A stretch of 64,000 nucleotides of DNA from Corella eumyota (lineage: Eukaryota > Chordata > Ascidiacea > Phlebobranchia > Corellidae), in contig OY720101.1 of NCBI GenBank assembly GCA_963082875.1, positions 8,990,001 to 9,054,000 of the forward strand, read 5' to 3'. Made by a program: the position numbers and the translations under genes. Positions 47,970 through 58,988 of the stretch are shown here, in pieces (the stretch's first letter is position 1; each line of letters starts with the position of its first letter). The notes beneath the pieces were generated by a model. The model saw only the letters and a program-made list of their open reading frames with translations, had not been told where the DNA came from and made no database searches.

Positions 47970-48720
47970 ATAAATCAGATTGTCTTAACGTAATCAGCTA
48001 AAACAAAATGAAGATAAAGTTAATAGATAGCAGTTGTCAAAAAATTTTAACATAAATTAAAATTGTAATTGATAAAAAACATTAATTTGATTTATTAGAA
48101 AGTGACGGCGTTGAATTTCTATTTAGTAATGCTTGCTTGCCTAAAAAAATTATTTTAAGGATAATGTACACAAAATGTAAATAATTAGTTATGTTAAGTT
48201 AACAAAGTATGACTTTTGACATTTTAATTAAATTCGGATATATCTAATAAACAGTACGTTCCTTATTACACATAGATAATATGTTGACACAAGAAAAATT
48301 AAACGTTTTTGTCGTAAAACCTTTGCTGATCAATTGAAAATCGCCTAAGGGAAAGTCGTCTATTAAAATGCCAAAATGACGTGTCTTAGTTAGCGATGTA
48401 GGCTAGTGCTTATTTCAAGAATGCTCTACTTAAAAAGTGGCTGTTTTAAATTAAGCAAACCTTTATAAAAAATGTGATCTGATAATGTTTAATATTTAGG
48501 CGAGGCGGTTTTTATTATAGAGATGTTAACGATTTAGTGTTTAAGCTATGACATTTTCTTCTTACTTCTAGTTAAAGATAGATATCTAGTTAAGATTTAT
48601 TATCTACTTTAAAAAGAAATTGAATAAAATTCAGACTAAATTTTAAAGTTACTTTAATAATAAATATAATTACATTATTTAATTTAATTTAGTATAGATT
48701 TAAGTTTTTTTCTAAAATAG
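47970..48720. other. Intergenic region, nothing recognised
   Basis: AT-rich DNA between the coiled-coil gene and the lectin gene. It ends in a good pyrimidine-tract acceptor (ttttttctaaaatag at about 48720) just before the lectin start codon. That could be a cis 5'UTR acceptor or, as ascidians do spliced-leader trans-splicing, a trans-splice acceptor. Confidence 0.4.
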
Positions 48721-48752
48721 GTTAAGTTAGTACCGGTTCGTATTTTGCCAAT

Positions 48753-51700
48753 ATGGCCTCTGAAGGTAAGTTAAATATTTTGTCGATTAATTTTTAAACA
48801 CATTTTAAACGCCATATTGAAACTAAGCGTCTTTTGTTTTGTTGACCTTCAAGTTAAAAAAAAGTAATCATACAATGATCTAAAATTACAGTTTGTCCGC
48901 CTGACTATACCGCAAATCTTCGGGCTTGCTTTTTATTCGGTACGCACATGAGCTACGATGGAGCTTCTGCATTATGTGAAACAGATGGGGCACGTTTAGT
49001 TGACATTGATTCTATTAACAACAAATATGTTCGAGATAGAGTCAAGTTGGCTGGCGGAAACGATTTTTGGATCGGTTCCTATCTAGTAAGTTTACAACTT
49101 TTTGTTATATGTTTGTTAAAATGACAATGAATTTTATTTTTTATTTCAGAACAAAGGTGGCAACCCTGTCAGACGAAAAGGGACAACTGGTTGTCCGATG
49201 ATGCGAGGCCAAGATACTGGTAATGGATTTTTTGCCCAAGTTAACTGCAATTCAGCTTATCCTTTTATTTGCCAGAAATGTAAGTAGCCCAATAAACAAG
49301 TTTGAGAAAAAATATGTAGGCTGCAGAGAATTTAAATACGTTTAAATTGCTCATAGACGGCGAGAGGCCAAAGAAAACTAACAGACCCAATCAAAATCGC
49401 TTTCCGAATGAGCAACGACCAGTTCGATTCGGTAATAATCAAATTTCTGTATTTTTTAAATCAATTCCATGTTACTTATATAAATATAGCACATATTAAA
49501 ACCATACAAGATAGTTGAAACTAAATTAAATGTTTAAGGGGCTGACGACTACGATGAAGAAGTTGAAAATGAAATAGCAATTACAACAGCGCCTCGCAAA
49601 ATCCAAACTTCAGCAGCCGTGAAAGGAAATAACAGTAACCAAGTTATAGCTGCTCTAGTTTCTGTGGTCGTTCTTATCGTTCTAGCGATTCTTATTCGGA
49701 TTTATTTTAAACGAAAAAATGCTAACAAACGAAGGCAAGAAAAAGAACTGGAAAGAAAACTAACTGCGGCGGGAAATGTTACTAAAAATCCGCATGCTGA
49801 AAAGCAGGGAAGGTAATATAAAAAAATAGGCTACATTTTATGATATTTGCCCAAATTACAAAAAAAAAAAATTTAACCGAATTTTAAAAATCACGTTTTA
49901 TTGAAATTTAGGTCATTTTTTAGGAGTAAAATAGCATTAATTTTAGTTATATAGCAGTAATCTACATTATATTGCTCTAAAAAAACATATTAACTAATAG
50001 GTTGTTTAATGGTTTATAGGTTAATTAACTACAATTATTGATTTCAATTTGATAGGACATATTAATAAATTATTAGGTTTAATTTTGTAAATTCAACGAC
50101 AATTTAGCCAAAGGGCAAACGTATTTTTGGCCTAATCTTTGTGCTATCAAAACCCGTCTAACCAGAAGATAATACGTGTTTTAAACTAATATTTACCAAT
50201 AACACGATACTTTACGATAATTAATAACTCTATATTAATCATAATTACAAAGTGACTTTCAAAGAACAATGTCACGGACGACAACTCTTAAATCGACGGC
50301 TAGTTCAGTCCATAAACCATTCACGTTGCCTTCTTCAACCAATATGACGTCACAACTTAATCGCCGAACACCTGCGCCCGGTAAGTGATGGCATAGAATT
50401 TATTGAGGCAAAATGCTAAACTAAAATGCCATCCCTGCAGTAAATTATTTTTTTTTGCTTTAAAGTTTGAGGCAATTAAAACGCCCTCAATATTGTTACA
50501 TTTTTATACCTAAATTTACAGTCTTTCTTTGACTTGTTTTTATCCACTGGCCATACTTTAAAATATAATAAATTCATGCCTTTAAATTTTGCTTGTAGAA
50601 AGTTATTGTAGTTTTATAATTTAAAAAGATGTATTTTATAAAGTTGAAGATTATGTCGACAAAAGAGTTCAATCACCATATGCAAGCAAATATGAAAGAT
50701 CTAGATCTAATAAGTCAAGGCACCATGAAGGTTATTTATAAAAAAAGTTAATTATTAACTGTTCGTGGTACTTTATTAGGATAAAATCTATTTTAGTAAC
50801 AAACCCGAAATATAATTCAACTTTTAAACGGGGTGTGGGATAGTGCAAAACCATATGTAAACGTTAACAAAAATTCGCGGAATGCGGGCCAAAATGGCAT
50901 TTTTGTACTTTACTGCGGAGTGAAAGCAGTATTTACTTAAATGGCTAAATGGTGATGTGGGTTTTGGCTTTAGGGGTCAAGGGATGATGCAAAATTGACT
51001 ATAAAGAGCACCGAAAGATTGGGAAAAAATTAAAAAAATTCCGCCCTTTTTCGCATTCAGCGATTTCATGTTAACGTTTACATACGGTCTCGTTATTTCT
51101 CGCACCCCGCAACTTCTCACATTTCGTATTTTAGTACTATCCGTAACACTAAACCAATTTTTTAACAGATACTGTATACCACCAACGACGAAGGGAAACA
51201 CCTTCGCCAGAACGAAGTCTGCACGGCACCCACACACATACGCCACCTTACGGACGGTCGCGAAGGCAAAGCTTGGTATCTCGGAACGATGTGTACAACA
51301 GATCGCAAAGAAATTACGGGTAACTTGAAAATTGGTTGTACTGCTATTTGTTTTAATAATTTTATTTTTTATACAAAAGCAACTTATCAAATTTTAGAAT
51401 TTTTATTTTTCCCGTTCATTTTATTTAAAAGTCCTATATTGGCGATTTTTTTTACTAAAAAATTAATAAAGTTGATGTCACTAAACACAAAAATGATTTT
51501 AACTTCAAGTAATTATATCCTCACTACGCTAACTAACTACTTTCTACGTCACAATAAATATATGGTAATCTTGTTTTTGATTTTCATTATTTCCAATATT
51601 AAAAAAAATTAAATTGTAAGTACCACAGACAATTTTTGGGGGTTCTATATTTTGTGATTCAGTGTCAAATTATTTTTTTTGCTTTAAAGTTTAAGGCAAT

Positions 51701-52578
51701 TAAAACGCCCCCAATATTGTTAAAAACGCCCCCAATATCATACTAACGTGCTATATACATCACTTACAAAATTACAAATCTTTTTAATATAGAACTTAAA
51801 TATTTAGTATTGTTGTTATCAGGAGAAGTCGATCTTACTCAAGAAGAAGATCTTCACATGATGGAAACAAATGTGGCTGGATGTCGAGAAGTTCTTCTTT
51901 GGATTCTACTGTTTCAGATTCGGCAATGTCAAGGTAAATTGAATTTAAATCCATTTGTGATTTAATTTATTTCAGGGCGCGTAATTTATGTCAAATTTTA
52001 TTAGAGCCACATCGTTTCGCCACAGTCGGCGCGGACGGGAGATATCACGTGACAATCAAAGCTATTACCATGACGATGACGATCGCAGGTCTTTTCGCAG
52101 ACAGTCATCCAACAGAGCGTCGGGGCACAGGTACAAGTCGTTATACGAGCGTTATGCTGCAAGTCAGCTTCCTATGCCAGCGCACGAGGCTATGGCTAGA
52201 AACCCAGTTAATAATGACATGGGTAACTACTACCGAAGATCGATGCGGCGAAATCAAGGAGAACAAGATCGAAAATACTACGCTGACCCAAGACAACGGC
52301 CGTCATCGTATTTTCCACAGATGACAAACGTTTTAAATTGGAGCAACGAAGATATAAATAATTGTGTAAACGATGCCGCGTTTTCACACCATTTTAATAA
52401 AAGGGGTCGCTCTCTCATGCCTACACAGCACCCAATAAGAGTAAATCGGCACATACACGATTTTCAATCTCTACCAACACCTGACCATGATAACAGAAGG
52501 ATAAGTGATCCATCAAAGGATGTAGATCACGTGTACGAATCTCTCGATGAGGTTGCTCGAACGAAAAATGGAAAATAA
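48753..52578 (+). CDS. C-type lectin-domain membrane protein with long Arg/Ser/Tyr-rich tail
   Basis: Ten exons keep phase: 48753-48765, 48892-49085, 49150-49279, 49357-49431, 49539-49812, 50265-50380, 50644-50730, 51169-51319, 51823-51933 and 52005-52578 (574 aa). Residues 6-110 form a long-form CTLD with Cys6/17, Cys33/110 and Cys84/102, and FWIG at 63-66. The Ca2+-site EPN and WND motifs are absent, so sugar binding of the classical kind is doubtful. A Pro/Asn/Arg linker and an acidic stretch lead to a membrane helix (173-194) and a stop-transfer KRKNANKRR. The predicted cytoplasmic tail of about 380 residues is rich in Arg, Ser and Tyr, with YKSL and YESL (YxxL) motifs. No signal peptide is seen in the 4-residue first exon, so the true first exon may be missed. 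If exon 5 is not spliced, a stop at 49814-49816 ends a shorter receptor, and a second gene could start at the ATG at 50269. The exon 6 acceptor is weak. Confidence 0.65.
50449..50505. repeat. Short dispersed repeat, copy 1
   Basis: tttgctttaaagtttgaggc, then aattaaaacgccctcaatattgtta, recurs at 51670-51735, where part of it is doubled. Confidence 0.65.
51536..51800. repeat. Dispersed repeat, copy B, with a nested repeat
   Basis: It is collinear with 45943-46127 at both ends (taagtaccacagaca and gtgctatatacatcacttac). It is interrupted at about 51665-51738 by the short repeat also found at 50449. This shows the order of insertion. It lies in the intron before exon 9 of the lectin gene. Confidence 0.6.
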
Positions 52579-54159
52579 GAATCGGTGATTACGCTGCATT
52601 ATAACAACGAAACAGGTTATAAAAGATGCAATGTTTTAGGGTTTCTAGACGTCTCGTTTTAGCCGAATTATTTCTGTTTTCGATTATGTCCTGTTGTCTC
52701 GACACCTTTCTCGGGACTAAGACGGCAATTTTTGCCACCGATAAAATTGGATGTTTTATTTGCCTTTTAACCTAATCATTTGATTACGTCTTATACCTAA
52801 CGTGTATATTAAGTACAAATATCGTTATTTAGTTAGATGTTATTGAGCGCCACTTTCAATCGGCGTAATATCTAAATTTATGTTATTTTAACTACAAAAA
52901 GTATTACTGAAATAGAGTCTGCTTACTAAAATAAAAACTATAGGCTTAATCAAATGTTAACCCGTTATCGCTTATAAGATATTTGAGCCTCGATCACTAT
53001 TCTCACACTACTCGTCATTGAGCAATGTGTTTTTGGATAGTTTATACTATTTAAAAACAAAAATTCATCACCTTAAGGTGGCAGCGGTGATAAATAACTT
53101 TTAATAGTTTGGTATTAGTGAGAGAATATAACGTTGATAGATATTTGTACAGATACTCAAACATAAATTTGCTTAGCAATTTGGTGCTTTTGTACATTTA
53201 TTGAAATGGGTATATATTAATGTATTGCATACAGTGCTGCTTTGCGCGACTAAATAGTATATTAATTTTAACTAACCCGGGTCCTATGAATCAATTATTT
53301 ACCACTGCGTAGTTTTAAGCGTAGACCTATTGTTAATAATAATTATGTGGTAAAGCTGCTCGTGCAGGCAGTACAACCACAAGAAAGATATACCGTATAC
53401 CCAATAAAGGAAGTTTAAACAAAACTAGATTTATTTGACAAATAAATGATGGTTTAAAATCTTTAAAGATAATTTGATATTGACACTTGTTAACTCTGAT
53501 TATTCGGAAAATTCTTTATCGCTTTTACATGTAAACACACACCACCAATTCTCAGCGGTGATAATATTTTACGTGTTGTTTGCGATATATTTAATAAATA
53601 TTAATTTCTAAGGAATAGTAACATGACATTAATAACCAAGTTAATCAGAATTACATATAACCTTATGCAGAATATGCAGAAGCACGAAAGATTAAAACAA
53701 TTTTTTTCTTACGGAATGCAACAGATTTAAATCAAAGTTTACATATCATTATTTACTAATTACTGATCATTTACCTCAACAAACAAATTTATGCCATAAT
53801 TTGTAACAACTAGTTTAATGTCCGCCTTATTGGCTGCATTTTATACCATTGTCGCAATAGGGTCGCAAGTGATCATACGTGTGCACCACAAACGTTAGTT
53901 AAAAACATTTTTATTCATTATAAAAAGCGATCGATTTAATAAACAAGCAATTATATCGTAAATAACGATCACCAAAATTTGTTAAACTAACTTGAATTGT
54001 CATTTATGATAATTGACAATGTGTCAAAATTTCAATCCTCTAAAGTTATTGCACGGGAACTAAAAAAAGAGGTAATAATATTAATAAAAATAATAATATT
54101 CATATTACTGGGGATTTTTCTTACTAAACAATTAAATCGGGTAAAATTTGAGCTAACGA

Positions 54160-54217
54160 ATCGAATCAATAAGCTAGTTCGAATCGTTTCGATCGAATCA
54201 ATAAGCTAGTTCGAATC
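54160..54217. repeat. 26-bp tandem duplication
   Basis: The unit atcgaatcaataagctagtt plus cgaatc occurs twice, separated by a few bases. Confidence 0.8.
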
Positions 54218-55077
54218 CTTTTTACCGTGTTCAGTCAAGTGTTACCTATGCTCCACTTATCGCGAAGACTAGGTTTAATGGGACCAAAAAAAATTATAAG
54301 CCTGAGTGAATGTAAAACGCAACCGCACAGGTAACTTAAAGGTGTGACAATGTTACTGCTGAGCCGTATAAAACTTGTTACAATCAAAAGCCGACTTTAG
54401 AGCAAATATAATGCTTCCGAATTAAAATATGTTATAATGACTGTTGGCGGGTTCTTTATTTAATATAACCTGATTTAGTAAGAGTTACTAATATTGTTAG
54501 GCTAAAAAACTTTAACTTTTGCTAGTAAGCTGTATAGGTATGATAAAAATTAATTTGTTGTTGTAAAAAAGTCAGAAAAATGGTTAAACTTAACAGGTTG
54601 AAAACAAAATACAAAGCTAATCACTTTTTAATGTTTTTTAATTTAAAAATTTTTTAAAATAGAAAACTATGGATTAAAAACAAAAAGTTTATAAAGCATA
54701 AAAAATATCGTTTTTTAAGACAATGTTTTTTAAGTTTGAAAACATTTTTTGTATCGATCTCACAGTGTCCGTTTTTTATTTTTTTTGGCTTAAATTATCT
54801 TGGGTTGTCAGAAATTACTATATAAACTGGGTCGTGTGTATATTATCTGTTAACGCTAGGCTTTAGTTTAAACCATTTGAACAGTTTAAATTTTACATTT
54901 TTTATTTGAGCGTCCCAGTGTTTCTAAAAAGCTCATACAGTCCAAACTTTACTATAGTAACCACATCCCGATAAGTTATTACATTACCTGTAGGTATAGG
55001 TAATGCTATAGCTTTGTTAGTGTATACGGGTGTTTTGTTACGCTTTAACCATAAAAGAATAAATTAAAAAAATAGTT

Positions 55078-55225
55078 TAGTATTTCTTACTATTACCCAT
55101 CCATACAAATAATACACACTACAACGTTGGCAATGTGACTAAGTTGATAACGTGACCAACTGTAGTTGTTCAATTGTATATAAAGAACAAAAGTTTAACC
55201 CTATTTAACTAAAAAAACTTGACTG
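55078..55225. repeat. Direct repeat, copy 1
   Basis: About 150 bp starting agtatttctta, with ccatacaaataatacacact, gttgaca-like and tgaccaactgtagttgttc. It matches 56098-56245 in the same orientation at moderate identity. Confidence 0.7.
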
Positions 55226-56097
55226 ATAAATTTTAAGCTTATGTAAAAGTTTGAGCTTAATTTTCCTCATTAATAAATTGGTTAAAAATATAAAACTAAC
55301 AACTAGCAACGGTACATTTTAAAAGAGTTTGTTTAGGGCGGAGTATTAATCTTATTCTTGATAGTCATACAAAAGCCAGGCCAGCTTTGTTTGTCTGTTA
55401 GTGCTATACGCCATTTACTTTTTCTTACTGTCGTAAGAAAGCGTTTCTCATTATAGAAAAAAAGAACTGGATTGAAAAGTAGGATACCGACATTGCGCTT
55501 TTCACGGTTGATATGTTTCTACTTAGTATATGTTATAATATGTGGATTTTAATTTCAAGTATAAGTTGTTTAATTTACAATTTCTGTTTCTTTCTTTTAT
55601 TTATAACAGTGAGATTAGTAAAACACCAGTTAGGTTAATAGTCTTGTTAGGTCAATAAAAACTTGATTTCGCAATTTTAAAGTGAATGAAAAATGTTTAG
55701 TTAAATACAGAAACGTATTACTGTTTGCATTTAAAAATTTAAACAGGAATACTGTTACTTAAGTTTTACCAGGATACACTTTAAAGTAAGTTTAAAATAA
55801 TTTTAAATCTTAAGTTGTTAGGTAACTAGTAAGTTTTACTAAATAAGAAATCAATTGTTTTAATTATATTTTACATATACCTTTTTTTATTGATTGTGTT
55901 TTATTAGGAATAATTTTTTTTACTTACTATACCAAAATAACATTGTATGAATAAATAAAGAATTTTAATTGGAGCATGCTGAGTCGATAGCAACAAATTT
56001 TGTCTTGTATTTATATTTGTGGTATAGGTTTTTGATGACTTTATATGACTATACAATTAATAACGACATACAAAATATCAAATTGCAAAAATATTAT

Positions 56098-56245
56098 AGT
56101 ATTTCTTGCTTAAACCCACCCATACAAATAATACACACTACAATATTGACAATTTGACTTAAGTTGACAATGTGACCAATTGTAGTTGTTCTATTTTAAA
56201 TAAATAAAGTAAACTTAAACCTTTTCAACTAAAATAAAACTTTAC
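56098..56245. repeat. Direct repeat, copy 2
   Basis: Second copy of the 150-bp repeat, 1.02 kb downstream, with the shared core ccatacaaataatacacact and tgaccaattgtagttgttc. Divergence points to an old segmental duplication or two insertions of one element. Confidence 0.7.
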
Positions 56246-57150
56246 GATGAAGGACAATAGGTTTTAACTTTTTACCTATATAATAAAAATTGGTTGATTT
56301 ATAGGTCAGGCGACCGAAGTTCTCCTTTTGTAATGATATATCTATTTTGGTGTGTGCCCTTTGTATTTTAACTAGTTATTAAATATTTAAGCTTCGTTGG
56401 CAATAGTGAGATTAAATAATATTTGTGTAGACTATTTTATTTTGTGACTAATTTATAAAACCACGATAATAATAATGATAGAACACTCTGTTTTGCGTCC
56501 GCCTAAATAACGTTAACAAAACAAAATATGTAAAGTTTAAACGTCTATTAATGTGATGTCGTTAATTTTTATCAGGTTTGCGATTTGTGTAGCAGATTAA
56601 GTATTGCGTAGGAAGACCATAGATTTTACTTTATACTTTAAGAAAGGAAACAATTCGAATTTAAAACATTTTAAAACTATATAACACTAGAACTATTTCT
56701 TATACCTTTGCAGTATGTGTTAGTTAAGTATACTAAACTTTTCAAAATTAAAGCTTTTGCCAATAAAACTGATTCAACAATTTATATACAATGGACTTCA
56801 TATAAAAATATTAATTGTAATTAGGCTGGTGGGCTTTTTTGCTCACATCCGGTTTCTTTATCCGGTTATTAAGTTATTTTAATAAGGTGATATCGTTTTT
56901 TGTAATACAAGGAAGTAGGATATATTTTAAAGCACGTATGTTATATGAATAACTAGTCTTTTTTTTAAATTTCATGGTCAATGGACTTACTATAATAATA
57001 ATTTTCATAGCTGATTTTGGGTTTCACACCATGAAAAGGGATACATTAAGCTAAAGAGTTCATTGCTTTGCATAAATCAGAAAATTTATTCAATAACTTG
57101 ATCTTAAAAAATAGTAACTAAAAAATTAAAATTTTTACTGAATTATTTAA

Positions 57151-58053
57151 AGGGAAACTCAACAGAAAAATAAGGCCAGCTAATATGTTTTTTTAAACTG
57201 TACTGAGTTTAAAACTTTAATTAAAAATATTTTCGGGCTTATAATAAGCCTGATTCGATGTTCTGAACTTCGACGGCAAATCCTTTATGACGTTATAAGC
57301 CTTTTAAGATATTCTGTTAACCATAGTTATATCTATTGCTGAAAACCAAAATGGTGTTAAAGACTTAAATTTTTCTGGTGCACAATTACAATCCTTTGCA
57401 TTTAAACCCGTTTGGGAGGCGGAAATTACTAATAGCTGAAAAATAGAGTCTAAGTTGCAACGAAATTTTAAATTTTAAACATGCATTTATACAAAAACAT
57501 TGTTTTTTTTTAAAAATCTTTTGTTTAATGTGGTTTGTCTCAATAGAAATATACAAAATATTGCATTACTTATGATAAGCGAATTTTGTAAAAATTAACA
57601 AATAATTTGGCTTGTTTTATCATAGTTTATACATACAAACACGCAGTGGTATATACTAATACCTTTTAACAGCTAAACTCAGATATCACACAGTTTGGGT
57701 TCAGCAGTCTGGCAACAGAACAAAGTTGTAATTGGCATAAAAACTTTTTTGCTGCATCTAAGCGAATAAAAACACTAGTGCAATGTAGAACTATCCTTTA
57801 GGAAGCTAATAAACGTTTTTATAATAGTTTAACTTTTCTAGAAAACTTGTACGACTTTAAAACAGCTTATGACCTCATCATAACGTATAGCTAACAAATT
57901 CGCGTACAACCCGGTGATGTCATAAAGGATTTGCCGTCGAAGTTCAAAACATCGAATCAGGCTAATTACAGACACAAAAATATTTTTAAATACAGTTTTA
58001 AACTCAGTACAGTTTAAAAAACATATTAGCTGGTCTTATTTTTCTCTTCCCCT
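57151..58053. mobile_element. 0.9-kb MITE with 150-bp inverted repeats and TTAA target
   Basis: The left arm (57151 to about 57293) and right arm (about 57912-58053) are inverted copies of about 145 bp. They share ccagctaatatgtttttt, aactgtactgagtttaaaac, gcctgattcgatgtt and aacttcgacggcaaatcctt. Each end abuts TTAA (57147-57150 and 58054-58057), the target used by piggyBac-type transposases. The element ends read AGGG and CCCCT. The interior has no open frame. It is a non-autonomous element. Arms differ at roughly one base in ten, so it is not recent. Confidence 0.8.
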
Positions 58054-58059
58054 TTAATA

Positions 58060-58985
58060 AGGAGTTTTATTACATTAAAACTTATTCGTTCTATAACTGA
58101 AGTTTTATAAAATAAAACAACTAGGCCTAGTTTTTTTCAGTTACAAAAGTTTTAAATTGTGGTTGTTGCATCAAACGTAGTAAAAAAGTTAAATTTCATA
58201 GAAGGAGTGAAAGTTTTTATAGTAATAGCATTCATGCCTTTAATTTTAAAACAACTGTTGCTTTAGTTGGAATATTTCTTTGTCCGTTTTTGTTTTGACA
58301 TAATATGTTTTTAAGGTGGTATGGCTAATTTTAAAAAGGAAATCGTTTCTAAAAATAATATTTATATATAAAGCAACGGCTAGTATTATTTTATATCTCA
58401 GTAATGTTAAAAAAAATAACTCTAATAATATGTTAGACAGAATATAAAATTCGTTAACTTATTACAATTTTGTTAGGACCAAATATGTTAACTTTTGTTG
58501 ACGTTTATTTTAGGTTTAACAGTCACTCATAATTGTTGAAAGTTATATTTGCAATATATAAACACTGTTTAAGATATAGTACATTTTTTTTTTAATTCCA
58601 AAAAAAATTAAAATCACAGTTTATATTTGTAATCCAGTTTATTATTATAATATATATTTCTGTATTCAAAACTCAGTTAGCTATTTAGCACTAAAGTGTT
58701 AAATATATATATTAAAAATTGCAGGCCTAAATTTGAGCCTCATGGTTATACAACAATGTTCGTAATATAGTTATGATAAATTAAAAATTAATCATCGAAC
58801 AATTTTGCAAAATTCAGAATGGTTATTATGTAGTTAAACGTTTTTTGATAACAAGCTTGAAAAATCAATATAATAAAACAACTATTTTTTTCAATTCTTT
58901 TAAAAGTTTAAAACTTGTTTTATATTTTAGAAAAGTTAATCGATTTGTTGTTTTAAAACAAAACCAGAAAGAACAACAGAATCGC
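58060..58985. other. Intergenic region upstream of the NXPE gene
   Basis: About 0.9 kb of AT-rich sequence with no recognised feature; it presumably includes the NXPE promoter. An in-frame extension upstream of the ATG at 58989 exists, but lacks a better start. Confidence 0.45.
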
Positions 58986-58988
58986 AGC

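Larger units (their letters stand above)
52600..57146. other. Long intergenic region, no gene recognised
   Basis: About 4.5 kb of AT-rich DNA after the lectin gene. It contains one diverged dispersed repeat (53422-53462), a small tandem duplication (54160-54217) and a pair of direct repeats (55.1 and 56.1 kb). A hydrophobic open frame at 53997-54209 overlaps the tandem duplication and has no supportive features. Confidence 0.5.

Noticed and set aside
51068-51390. Long frames on both strands around 51.1-51.4 kb
   Set aside because: They shadow the exon at 51169-51319, whose splice sites and phase fit the lectin-gene tail.
53997-54209. Small hydrophobic + strand open frame
   Set aside because: It lacks splice or promoter context and runs into a 26-bp tandem duplication that creates its end.
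55078-56245. Pair of LTRs bounding an element
   Set aside because: The repeats lack TG/CA ends, a primer site or any coding sequence between them.
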